Shown here: in pieces, positions 52,634 through 62,600 of the stretch
Layout: each line of letters begins with the position of its first letter
Numbering within the stretch: the first letter of the stretch is position 1
Assembly: GCF_900100735.1 (NCBI RefSeq)
Contig: NZ_FNCJ01000010.1
Span: 1 to 64,000, forward strand
DNA from: Paraburkholderia phenazinium
GTDB taxonomy: Bacteria; Pseudomonadota; Gammaproteobacteria; Burkholderiales; Burkholderiaceae
DNA: 64,000 bases
Direction: 5' to 3'
Notes under the pieces: generated by a model
Databases searched by the model: none
Told to the model about the DNA's origin: nothing
What the model saw: the letters and a program-made list of their open reading frames with translations, nothing else
Translations under genes and position numbers: made by a program

Positions 52634-53653
52634 CTACTGCTGGCTAAGCGTCAGCGAAAGCAGGCGCGCCGTAATGTCGACGATCGGAATCACGCGGTTG
52701 TAGGCCATCCGCGTCGGCCCGATCACGCCGAGCGTGCCGACAATCTTGCCGTTCACTTCATACGGCGCGGTCACCACGCTCATTTCTTCGATCGGCACGA
52801 GGTTCGACTCGCCGCCAATGAAAATCTGCACGCCCTGGGCGTGACTCGACACGTCGAGCAACTGAAGGAGGCTGGTCTTTTGGTCGAATACATCAAACAG
52901 CTTGCGCAGCCGCGCCATATCCGAGGAAAGGTCGGCGACTTCGAGCAGGTTGCGCTCGCCCGAGATCAGCACGGTCTCGCCGGTGTCGGCTTCGTCCGTG
53001 CTGGCCGTCACGGCGGCGTGCATCAGCGTGGTCATATCGCCGCGCAACTCGTCGATCTCTTCGCGCAGGCGCCGGCGCACTTCGTCGAAGGACAGGCCGG
53101 CAAAATGGGCATTGATGTAATTGGAGGCCTCCACGAGCTGCGACGGCGAAAAATCGCGCTGGGTGGCCATGATGCGGTTCTGGACGTCGCCCTCGGGTGT
53201 GACGATGATGAGCAGAATGCGCTTGTCGGACAGACGCATGAACTCGATCTGCTTGAACACGTGGCTGCGCCGCGGCGTCAGCACCACGCCGGCAAACTGC
53301 GAGAGGTTGGACAGCACGCTAGCCGCCGCCGCCACGATCTTCTGCGGCTCGCCCGCCTGCAGCGTGGTCTTGACGGTGCGCATGACGGCTTCTTCGTCAG
53401 CGGCCGACTCGACGGTCAGCATGGTGTCGACGAACAGGCGGTAACCGCGCGGCGTGGGAATGCGGCCCGCCGAAGTATGCGGACTGATGACGAGCCCCAG
53501 CTCCTCCAGATCGGACATCACATTGCGAATCGTCGCCGGGCTCAGCTCCAGGCCGGAGTAGCGGGACAACGTGCGCGAGCCGACCGGCTGACCCTCGGCG
53601 ATATAGCGCTCGATCAGCGTTTTGAGGAGGGTTTGTGCGCGGGGATCTAGCAT
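52634..53653 (-). CDS. hrcA: Heat-inducible transcription repressor HrcA
   Basis: 339 residues. N-terminal winged helix (about 1-75; LSPATIRNVMSDLEELGLV is the recognition region), then a GAF-like dimerisation domain. HrcA represses groESL-type genes through CIRCE elements. Length and motifs are standard. No proper CIRCE lies upstream of it, so autoregulation by this route is not supported here. Divergent from nadK. Confidence 0.96.
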   Translation of the reverse strand: MLDPRAQTLLKTLIERYIAEGQPVGSRTLSRYSGLELSPATIRNVMSDLEELGLVISPHTSAGRIPTPRGYRLFVDTMLTVESAADEEAVMRTVKTTLQAGEPQKIVAAAASVLSNLSQFAGVVLTPRRSHVFKQIEFMRLSDKRILLIIVTPEGDVQNRIMATQRDFSPSQLVEASNYINAHFAGLSFDEVRRRLREEIDELRGDMTTLMHAAVTASTDEADTGETVLISGERNLLEVADLSSDMARLRKLFDVFDQKTSLLQLLDVSSHAQGVQIFIGGESNLVPIEEMSVVTAPYEVNGKIVGTLGVIGPTRMAYNRVIPIVDITARLLSLTLSQQ

Positions 53654-53726
53654 GACGGAAAATTTTAGCTTAATGACGTGACAACCGCGAGCGCTAACAA
53701 TTCTAGCGGTGCTGGCAAGGTTGCCC

Positions 53727-53760
53727 GAGCGCTTACTCCGGTCCCATGCAGAATGGTTGC
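53727..53760. repeat. Partial copy of the interspersed repeat seen at 37176-37277
   Basis: GAGCGCTTACTCCGGTCCCA and the following TGCAGAATGGTTGC match the second half of the 51-bp units upstream of the PerM-family gene with few differences. It lies between divergent hrcA and nadK. Confidence 0.75.
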
Positions 53761-53893
53761 TGTCATCAGGACTTCACCATTCTAACGATAATCCTGCGCA
53801 GACCGGACAGCGCGCCGCTCACCCGCCCCGCGCCGGCCGCCCATGTGGCCGCGGACGGTTCTTTTCAGCCCCCACCTATGGTGTAATGCCGGC

Positions 53894-54796
53894 ATGCAAG
53901 TTACCAGCCAGTTCAAGACCGTCGCGCTCGTCGGGCGCAGCAATACGCCAGGCATCGGCGAGCCGCTGACCGCGCTCGCCTCGTGCATCGCGAAGCGCGG
54001 CTTCGAGGTGGTGTTCGAAGCGGAAACCGCCGCCGAGATCGGCGTGACCGAATACCCCGCCTTGCGCCCGGCGGAGATCGGCGCGCGCGCCGACGTGGCC
54101 GTGGTGCTGGGCGGCGACGGCACGATGCTCGGCATCGGCCGCCAGCTTGCGCCCTACCGCACGCCGCTGATCGGTATCAACCACGGGCGGGTCGGCTTTA
54201 TCACCGACATCCCGATTTCCGACATGCAGGAAATCGTCCCGCAGATGCTCGGCGGCCACTTCGAGCGCGAGGAGCGCATGCTACTCGAAGCGCGCATCAT
54301 GCGCGACGGCAACCCGATCTACCACGCGCTGGCGTTCAACGACGTGGTGGTGAACCGCAGCGGCTTCTCAGGAATGGCGGAACTGCACGTGGCCGTGGAC
54401 GGCCGCTTCATGTACAACCAGCGCTCGGACGGGCTGATCGTCGCCACGCCGACCGGCTCGACCGCGTACGCGTTGTCATCGTCGGGGCCGATCCTGCATC
54501 CGCAGTTGCAAGGCATCGTGCTGGTGCCGATTGCGCCGCACGCGCTGTCCAACCGCCCTATCGTGCTGCCGGACGACTCGAAGGTCAGCATCCAGATCGT
54601 CTCGGGCCGCGACGTGAACGTCAATTTCGACATGCAGTCGTTCACCGCGCTCGAACACAACGACACAATCGAAGTGCGCCGCTCGCGCCATACCGTGCCG
54701 TTGCTGCACCCGATCGGCCACAGCCACTTCGCGACGCTGCGCAAGAAGCTGCACTGGAACGAATACCCGTCGCACGAAGACGACATCAAGCCCTGA
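53894..54796 (+). CDS. nadK: NAD kinase
   Basis: 300-residue enzyme making NADP from NAD. VVLGGDGTMLGIGR carries the GGDG motif with the catalytic Asp; GINHGRVGFITDI and the later TPTGSTAYALSSSGPILHP are diagnostic. ATG 53894 gives the standard N-terminus MQVTSQFKTVALVGR. TGTAAT sits 6 bases before it without a ribosome binding site. Followed by recN, as usual in betaproteobacteria. Confidence 0.97.
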   Translation: MQVTSQFKTVALVGRSNTPGIGEPLTALASCIAKRGFEVVFEAETAAEIGVTEYPALRPAEIGARADVAVVLGGDGTMLGIGRQLAPYRTPLIGINHGRVGFITDIPISDMQEIVPQMLGGHFEREERMLLEARIMRDGNPIYHALAFNDVVVNRSGFSGMAELHVAVDGRFMYNQRSDGLIVATPTGSTAYALSSSGPILHPQLQGIVLVPIAPHALSNRPIVLPDDSKVSIQIVSGRDVNVNFDMQSFTALEHNDTIEVRRSRHTVPLLHPIGHSHFATLRKKLHWNEYPSHEDDIKP

Positions 54797-54850
54797 ACGA
54801 ATCCTGAGCACCTGGCCGCAGCCGGTAACCCAAGCCACCACACGACCTCC

Positions 54851-56566
54851 ATGCTTCGCCACCTCTCGATACGCGACTTCGTCATCGTCGCCGCGCTCGA
54901 TCTTGAATTCGACAGCGGCTTTACGGTTTTTTCAGGTGAAACAGGCGCCGGCAAGTCGATCCTGATCGATGCTCTCGCGCTAGCGCTCGGCGCCCGCGCC
55001 GACGCCAGCGTCGTGCGCACCGGCGAGGCCCGTGCCGACATCACCGCCGAATTCGAAACCCACGCGCAAGTTGAGCAATGGCTCGACGAGCAAGCGTTCG
55101 CCACGCCAGGGGCCTCAGGCGGCGCCGTCGGTGCGAACGGCGTGCATGGCGCAGACGGCGTCGATCCGCACGGCAACACGGTCATGCTGCGGCGCGTGGT
55201 GGATGCGAACGGCCGCTCGCGTGCCTTCATCAACGGCACCGCAGCGACGCTCACGCAACTGCGCGAGGTCGGCGAGATGCTGGTCGATATTCACGGGCAG
55301 CATGCCCACCAGTTGCTGATGCGCCCAGACGCGCAGCGAGAACTGTTCGACACCCACGCCGGCCTCGTCGACAAGGCCGCCGCCGTGAGCCGCGCATGGC
55401 GCACGTGGCGCGACAAGATGCAAGCGGTGGAAACGGCCAGGACCCGCGACCGCGAACTGCAACTCGAGCGCGAGCGGCTCGCCTGGCAACTGACCGAACT
55501 CGACAAGCTCGCCCCGCAACCGGGCGAATGGGAAGAGGTCAACGCGGAACACAACCGCTTGTCGCATTCGGCCAATCTGATCGACGGCGTGCAAGGCGCG
55601 CTCAACGCGCTGTCCGAATCGGACGAGGCGATGATCACGCATCTCGCCTCGATCGTCTCGAAGCTGCGCGATCTGGCGGAAATCGACCCGGCGTTGAACG
55701 ATGCCCTTGCTGCGCTCGAGCCGGCCGAAATCCAGTTGCAGGAAGCGGCCTATTCGCTGAGCCACTACGCGCAGCGGCTGGAGCTCGATCCTGACCGGCT
55801 CGCCCAGATCGAGAAACGCGTCGACGCCTTGCATTCGGCCGCGCGCAAGTTCCGTCTGCAGCCGGAAACGCTGCCCGAAGAACACGCGGCTCGCCGTGCG
55901 CAACTAGCCGCGCTGGACGCCGCCGCGGATCTGGAAAGCCTGCACGCCGCCGAGGCGAAAGCGAAGGAAGCCTATCTGGCCGAAGCCAAGCTGCTCTCGA
56001 AGGCGCGCGCCAAGGCAGCCAAGGCCTTGGGCTCGGCGGTCACCACCGGCATGCAGGAACTGTCGATGAAAGGCGGCAGCTTCGAAGTCGCCCTGGTCGC
56101 GCTGCCGGAAGGCGGCGCACACGGGCTGGAGCAGGTCGAGTTCCGCGTGGCCGGCCATGCCGGTGTGCCGCTGCGGCCGCTCGCCAAAGTCGCGTCGGGG
56201 GGCGAACTGGCGCGTATCAGCCTCGCGCTCGCGGTAATCGCCAGCGCCGCCAGCCCGACGCCGACCCTGATCTTCGACGAAGTGGATACGGGCATTGGCG
56301 GCGGCGTCGCGGAAGTGGTCGGACGGCTGCTGCATCAGCTCGGGCGCGCCCGCCAGGTGCTGTGTGTGACGCACTTGCCGCAAGTGGCCGCGCGTGGCGA
56401 CCATCATTTCCAGGTGGCGAAAGCGTCTAACAAGAAAGGCGGCACGGTCAGCAGCGTGACATCGCTCGACAAGGCGAGCCGCATCGAGGAGGTGGCACGC
56501 ATGCTGGGTGGGCTGGAGATCACCGCCACCACCCGCAAGCACGCCAAGGAGATGCTGGCGGCGTAG
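54851..56566 (+). CDS. recN: DNA repair protein RecN
   Basis: 571-residue SMC-like ATPase for double-strand-break repair. Walker A GETGAGKSILIDAL near the N-terminus, the ABC signature ASGGELARISLAL and Walker B LIFDEVDTGIGGG in the C-terminal part, with coiled-coil arms between. A Gly/Ala-rich insert (about residues 84-108) accounts for the slightly greater length than the usual 550. No LexA box was recognised upstream. Confidence 0.97.
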   Translation: MLRHLSIRDFVIVAALDLEFDSGFTVFSGETGAGKSILIDALALALGARADASVVRTGEARADITAEFETHAQVEQWLDEQAFATPGASGGAVGANGVHGADGVDPHGNTVMLRRVVDANGRSRAFINGTAATLTQLREVGEMLVDIHGQHAHQLLMRPDAQRELFDTHAGLVDKAAAVSRAWRTWRDKMQAVETARTRDRELQLERERLAWQLTELDKLAPQPGEWEEVNAEHNRLSHSANLIDGVQGALNALSESDEAMITHLASIVSKLRDLAEIDPALNDALAALEPAEIQLQEAAYSLSHYAQRLELDPDRLAQIEKRVDALHSAARKFRLQPETLPEEHAARRAQLAALDAAADLESLHAAEAKAKEAYLAEAKLLSKARAKAAKALGSAVTTGMQELSMKGGSFEVALVALPEGGAHGLEQVEFRVAGHAGVPLRPLAKVASGGELARISLALAVIASAASPTPTLIFDEVDTGIGGGVAEVVGRLLHQLGRARQVLCVTHLPQVAARGDHHFQVAKASNKKGGTVSSVTSLDKASRIEEVARMLGGLEITATTRKHAKEMLAA

Positions 56567-56639
56567 GCAACCGTCGGCCTCAGGGGACACGCAGCTATTC
56601 GCTCAGTCGCGCGCGCCCTTGACCCGAAGGGCGCCGCCC

Positions 56640-56672
56640 AAGGTCACCCCAAGGTCACCCCAAGGTCATCAG
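56640..56672. repeat. 11-bp tandem repeat AAGGTCACCCC
   Basis: Two exact copies and a third diverged one (56640-56650, 56651-56661, 56662-56672), just before the glnE stop in the gap between convergent recN and glnE. Confidence 0.8.
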
Positions 56673-56676
56673 AAGC

Positions 56677-59481
56677 TTACGCAGCGCATCCCCCAAACAC
56701 GCGCTTCCACAGCGCCAGCACCGCCTGCCGCTCCGCCCCGACTGCCGCCGGCTCGACCCGCGCCTTCTCCATGCCATCGAGGCGCAGCTTGTGCTGCAGC
56801 TTGCGATAAGTGCGATACGCCGCGCCGACCGTCTCGGCCTCTTCCGCGCTCATCATCCCGAAACGCGACACCTCGCGCAGCAAAGCGATATTGCCGGTAT
56901 TGCGGATCAGTTCGGGATCTCGCGCCGCGTGCAGCAGCACCCAGTACTGCACGGTGAATTCGATATCCACCATGCCGCCGCGATCGTGTTTCAGGTCGAA
57001 CAGCTCGGTCCGGTTCGGATGCCCTGCCTCGACACGCTCGCGCATCTCGACAATCTCCTTGGCGAGCGGCCCGGCCTCACGCGGTGTGGTCAAGACCTGC
57101 TCGCGGATCGCCTCGAAGCGGGCGCCGATCTCGGCATCGCCCGCGCAATAGCGCGCCCGCGTCAGCGCCTGGTGCTCCCAGACCCACGCCGTATTGGCCG
57201 CATCGCCTTCACGCAACTGGTAGCGCCTGAACGCGTCCAGATCCGTGACGAGGAGGCCCGATTCGCCGTTCGGCCGCAGCCGCAGATCCACGTCGAACAG
57301 CGTGCCGGCACCGGTGGCCATCGTGAGCCACGTGATCAGGCGCCGCGTGAAGGTCGAATAGACGTCCGCCGCTGCGTCGTCCGGGTCGTCGTAGAGGAAG
57401 ATCAGGTCGAGGTCGGATGCGTAACCCAGCTCCTTGCCGCCCAGCTTTCCATACGCAATGACGGCAAAGCGCGGCACCTCGCGGTGCCGTTTGGCCAACT
57501 GCTTCCAGACCGCCTCGAGCGTCACGTCGAGCACGGCGTCCGCGAGTTCGGAGAGCCGGTCGCTGACGTGCTCCACGCTCAGCTTGCCGGCCAGATCGAT
57601 CAGCAAAATGCGGAACACTTCGGCCTGGTGAGCGTGGCGCAGCAGGTCCATCTGCTGCTCCACGCCATCCGCCGCCGCGAGGCGCAAGCGCAGCGTGCGC
57701 TTGAACTCGGGCCAGTCGAACGGGCTGGCAATCGCCTCGTCGTCGAGCAGTTCATCGAGCAGTTGCGGATGGCGAAGCAGATAGCCGGCCGCCCAGCGCG
57801 AGGCGCCCAGCACCGACAACACCCGGTGCAAGGCCTGCGGATACTCGGTGAGCAAGGCCAGATAGGCGCCGCGCCTGCTCACCGCTTCGAGCAGGTCAAA
57901 GAAGCGCGCCACCGTATCGCCGCGCCGGGTGGGCGGCTCCAACGTGCGCGCCGCTTCGAGCGCCCGTTGCGCGACGATGTCGAAGCGCTGCCGGCTGCGC
58001 TCGGCAAGCCCCGCGTAACGCGACGAATTCCACACGGCGCGCAGCCGCGCGAGCAGTTCGTCCGGCTCGGGAATCCCCAGCTCGACCAGACGCGCGTGCA
58101 GCGCTGCGTCCGCGCTATCGTCGGCGAGCGCGCTACTCCAGACCCATGCCGCCGCGCCGTCTTCCGGCGCGCCGCAGCCGTCGCGGCCGCTCACCTTATC
58201 GGCGAAAATCTGGTCGAACTGCTGTTCGACCAGTTCGCGGTGCGCGTCGAGCTTCGTCATCAGCGCCGCGTAATCGTCGAAGCGCATGGCATGCGCGAGC
58301 GCCGCGCGTTCGTCCGGATCGACCGGCATGGCGTGCGTCTGTGCGTCGTTGCGGTACTGCAGGCGGTGTTCGAGTTCACGCAGAAAGCGATAGGCCTGCG
58401 AAAGCGCCACGCACACGGCCGGCGCGATCAGACCATGCGCCGCGGCGTGGCGCAGCACGGCCAGCGTCGGGCGCACCCGAAAGCCCGCGTCCTGACCGCC
58501 GCGAATCAACTGGAACACCTGGGCGCTAAACTCGATCTCGCGGATCCCGCCGCGGCCGAGCTTGATGTCGTCGGCTTTGTCCGGCCGCATCGAGGCGCGG
58601 CGCTGCGCTTCCTGGCGGATCTGCAAGTGCAGGGCGCGGATCGCGCTGATGACGCCGAAGTCCAGATAGCGGCGGTAGATAAACGGCGTGACGATCGCAT
58701 CGAGCTGCTTCGACAGGCGCTGCGCGGCCTCGCTGCCACCTTCGGAGACAAGCCGCCCCTTGATCCAGGCGTAGCGTTCCCACTCGCGGCCCTGCACGTA
58801 AAAATACTCTTCGAGCATGCCAAGGCTACACACCAGCGGTCCCGAATCGCCGTTCGGGCGCAGCCGCATATCGACGCGAAACACGTAACCGTCGGCGGTC
58901 ACCTCGGCCAGCGCGGCGATCAGCCGTTTGCCGAGGCGGGCAAAAAAGTCCTGGGTGGCAATCGGCGAACGCTGGCCGCCGGCGGTTTCGCCGTCTTCCT
59001 CGTAGACGAAGATCAGGTCGATATCCGACGAAACATTCAGTTCACGGCCGCCCAGCTTGCCCATGCCGACCACCCCGAGCGTCAGCCGCTCGCCCTCGGG
59101 GCCGCGCGGCTCGCCGTAGAGCACTTCGAGATCGGCGGACAACACCGCCATGGCCCGCTGGATCGTGGTTTCAGCGAGGTCGGTCATCGCGCCGGTCACT
59201 TCGGCGACGTCGGCCCGGCCGGCCAGATCGCGCTCCATCACGGCGCAGAACACCTCTGTGCGCAACTGGCGCAGCGCGCGCTTCAAGGCATCTTCGGTCA
59301 GCGAGCCGCCGTTGGCGGCCGCTAGTGCCGCGCAAAGCTCATCGAAGCGGGCCTCGATCCGCTCGCGGGTGACCGGCGCCTGCGCCAGCGCGGCGATCCG
59401 CCCGGCGAGTTCGGGACGGGCTGCGAACCCACGGGCCGCATAGTGTGAATAGCTGGAACTCAGGAGGGAGGCGTCGGTCAT
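56677..59481 (-). CDS. glnE: Bifunctional glutamine synthetase adenylyltransferase/adenylyl-removing enzyme
   Basis: 934 residues. Two nucleotidyltransferase domains are visible: the N-terminal deadenylylase with GKLGGRELNVSSDIDLIFVY and the C-terminal adenylyltransferase with GKLGGKELGYASDLDLIFLY, separated by helical domains. It modifies a tyrosine of glutamine synthetase in response to nitrogen status relayed by PII. ATG 59481 has no clear Shine-Dalgarno. Divergent from yhdP. Confidence 0.97.
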   Translation of the reverse strand: MTDASLLSSSYSHYAARGFAARPELAGRIAALAQAPVTRERIEARFDELCAALAAANGGSLTEDALKRALRQLRTEVFCAVMERDLAGRADVAEVTGAMTDLAETTIQRAMAVLSADLEVLYGEPRGPEGERLTLGVVGMGKLGGRELNVSSDIDLIFVYEEDGETAGGQRSPIATQDFFARLGKRLIAALAEVTADGYVFRVDMRLRPNGDSGPLVCSLGMLEEYFYVQGREWERYAWIKGRLVSEGGSEAAQRLSKQLDAIVTPFIYRRYLDFGVISAIRALHLQIRQEAQRRASMRPDKADDIKLGRGGIREIEFSAQVFQLIRGGQDAGFRVRPTLAVLRHAAAHGLIAPAVCVALSQAYRFLRELEHRLQYRNDAQTHAMPVDPDERAALAHAMRFDDYAALMTKLDAHRELVEQQFDQIFADKVSGRDGCGAPEDGAAAWVWSSALADDSADAALHARLVELGIPEPDELLARLRAVWNSSRYAGLAERSRQRFDIVAQRALEAARTLEPPTRRGDTVARFFDLLEAVSRRGAYLALLTEYPQALHRVLSVLGASRWAAGYLLRHPQLLDELLDDEAIASPFDWPEFKRTLRLRLAAADGVEQQMDLLRHAHQAEVFRILLIDLAGKLSVEHVSDRLSELADAVLDVTLEAVWKQLAKRHREVPRFAVIAYGKLGGKELGYASDLDLIFLYDDPDDAAADVYSTFTRRLITWLTMATGAGTLFDVDLRLRPNGESGLLVTDLDAFRRYQLREGDAANTAWVWEHQALTRARYCAGDAEIGARFEAIREQVLTTPREAGPLAKEIVEMRERVEAGHPNRTELFDLKHDRGGMVDIEFTVQYWVLLHAARDPELIRNTGNIALLREVSRFGMMSAEEAETVGAAYRTYRKLQHKLRLDGMEKARVEPAAVGAERQAVLALWKRVFGGCAA

Positions 59482-59657
59482 CAGAAGGTCTGGATCGCTG
59501 ATTGCTACATTCGTCTTATCACGAGGCGTCGCCTCGCGTCGCGTTGCTCGCGAGGCGGCATGGGCACAGGGTTTGACGGATATTCGTCGTGGCTGGCCCG
59601 TGTGTTACATTTCGTCGTTAGACTGCAAAACTACCATACGCCCACCCCCGCCGCAGC

Positions 59658-62600
59658 ATGTCCGAGCGAAACGAATCCGCCGAGCAACAGGAAGCCGGAC
59701 AAGTCAGGCCAGTGAGCAGCAGCGACCACGTAGTGCTGCGCCACACCCTGCGAGTGCTGCTGGCAATCGCGCTGGTTATTTACTTCATCGCGGCGGCGCT
59801 GTTCCTGGGTCTGCGCTACGGCTTGCTGCCGCACGTCGATGCGTTCCGGCCGCGCATCGAAGCCCTCGTCTCCGACAAGATCCACGCACAGCTGGAAATC
59901 GGCAAACTCGCGCCGCACTGGACCGGCTTCCAGCCCGGCATCGACGTCACCAATCTGACGATTCGCGACCGCGACGGCAAGCTCGGGCTGAACATCCCGC
60001 ACGCCACCGCGACCGTCTCGTGGAGTTCGCTATGGCAGTTCAAGCCGATTCTCTCCACTCTGATTGTCGATCAGCCCGACGTGCTGATCGAGCGCAGTTC
60101 TGACGGCTCGCTCTCGGTGGCCGGCGTCACCGTGCCGAGCACCCACACCGGCAACGACACCTTCAGTTCCTGGCTGCTGCGGCAGCAGGCCATCGTGCTG
60201 CGCGGCGGCACGCTGCGCTGGCGCGACGCGCGCCACGACGCGCCCGAGCTGGCGCTGCAGAACATCCGCCTCGCCATCCTGAACGACGGCTACGACCACC
60301 ATCTCGCGCTGCAGGCTCCGCCGGACGGCAAGGTGCTGCACGGCCCACTCGATTTCCGCGCGCACTTCAAGAACGCGCGGCTGTCGGCCATCGGCAAGCC
60401 GATCAACTGGACCGGGCAGGCCTATATCTCCACGGGGCCCGTCGATCTGCCCGCGCTCGCCCACTACATGGATTTCCCGATCGAGACCAACGCGGGGCGG
60501 ATCGACAACGCTATCTGGATCGACTTTGCGCAAGGCCAGATGAAGTCGGCAAGCGGCGAACTGTCGGGCACCAACGTCTCGTTGCGCGTGCGTCCGACCC
60601 AGCCGCGCCTCGATGTGCCGGTCGCAAGCTTCTCGTGGAAACTCGATATCGCGCCGGGCGACTACACGCTGCAACTCGATCATCTGCATGCCGAACTGGG
60701 CCAGCCGCCGCTCGACGACGGCACGCAACTGACCCGCATCCTCGCGCTCACCACGCTGACCGGCCACTACCGCCGGCCGTCGGTGCAACACGGCCAGTTG
60801 ATCAGCGTGACCGGCGACCGGGTCGACCTCGGGATTCTCGCGGAATTCAGCCGTGCGCTGCCGCTGTCGAGCCGCCTGCTCAATGAACTGGTGCGTTTCG
60901 ATCCGCGCGGCCTCGTGTCGAACTATCTGATCGAGGTCGAACGGGCCAAGCCGGATTCCGGCGAAGCGGCCAGCGAGCACAACGCGAGCGGCTCCGAGCC
61001 GATCGTGCGCTACCGCTTCAAGGCGGACCTGCAGGGCATCAGCGTGGCCGCCCAGGAGCCGCCGCCGGGGCTGACGCCGCTGGGGCACCCGCGCGCGGGC
61101 CTGCCGGGCGTCGAAAACCTGTGGGGTAGAGTGGACGCCGACGACACCCACGGCGTCATGACGATCGATACCAACAATGTGGCCGTCACGCTGCCGGGTG
61201 TGTTCGACGACCCGCGCCTCAAATTCGACCGCCTGCAAGGCCGCGGTAGCTGGACCGTCAAGCCGGCCGCGCCGGGCGAAGCGCATAAGGCGTTTGCCAT
61301 TTCCGTGCCGCAACTGAGCGTCGCCAACGCGGACACCGCCGCCACGGTCACGGCGGACTACAGCAACCCCGGTCACGGCCGCGGCTCGCTCGACCTGACG
61401 GCAAAGTTCGAGCACGCCCAGGTCGCGCGCATCGTCCGTTACCTCCCCACCAGCATCAGCGAGAAGCTGCGCACCTACCTCGGTCACGGGCTGCAAGCCG
61501 GGATCTCGCGCGGCGCGGTAATCGAGGTGCACGGCGACCTCACCAGGTTCCCCTACTCGCGCGACCCGAGCGCCGGTGTGTTCCATATCGTCGCGCCGTT
61601 CAAGGGCGGCAAGTTCGACCCGTCGCCGTATCCACCGCGCAAGATGAAGGACGGCGTGACGCCGAATGTGTGGCCGCCGCTGGACGATATCGACGGCACC
61701 TTCGAGTTGAAAGAGAACGTGTTGCGCTTCGATGTCGAGCGGGCGCGCTATAAGCGGGTCGCGCTCAACAAGGTCAGCGGCAAGATCGACGATCTGGGCA
61801 CCAAGGCCTCGAGCCTCGTGATCAATGGCGATGGCCACGGGCCGCTCGCCGACATGATCGAGTACGTCAACGAGAGCGCGCTCGGCGGCCTGTCGAAGCA
61901 CGTCGGCGAGAAGGTGCGCGCCGAGGGGCCCGCGTCGCTCGCGTTGAAGCTGACGGTACCGCGCACGCCGAAGCCGCATATCGCCGTCGAGGGCGCAGTG
62001 GGCTTCCAGAACAACCGCCTGAGCATGGACAATGTGCCGCCGTTGTCGCAACTGACCGGCAAGGTGCGCTTCACCGAACACACCGCCCAGCTCGACCGGC
62101 TCGCCGGCCAGTTCCTGGGCGGCGACGTGCATGCCAACGGCGGCGTGCAGAATAACGGCAGCTATGCGCTTGATTTAAACGGCCATATTGCCGTCGATGC
62201 CGCCCGCGGGCTCAACCTGCACGGCCCGGCGGCCCAGGTGCTCACGCGCATGAGCGGCAGCGCGCCGTATGACCTGAGCGTGAGCGGCGCCAAGGGCCGT
62301 TTGCCGGTCGTCACCGCCAATTCCGACCTGAGCGGCCTCGCGCTCGACTTCCCGGCGCCCTTCAACAAGCCGGTCGGCAAGCCGATGCCGCTGCATTTCA
62401 CCTTCAAGCCCGCCGCCTCGGATAGCGACGCCGGCCTGCAGCGCGCCGATCTGCAATTCGGCCCGATCGCCGCCACGTATCTGCTGCGCCACACACCCGG
62501 CCAGCCGCCGGCGGTGGTGGTCGGCGCGGTCGGCGTCAACAAGCCAGCCGAATTGCCGACCGAAGGCGTGATCGCCGCGGTCGACATCGACGCCTTCGAC

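Noticed and set aside
53665..53697. TTAGC...GAGCGCTAA resembling a CIRCE element before hrcA
   Set aside because: Only one half matches well (GAGCGCTAA against GAGTGCTAA) and the spacing is too long for CIRCE.
56791..59325. Long open frame opposite glnE
   Set aside because: Antisense shadow of a certain gene with compositionally biased product.
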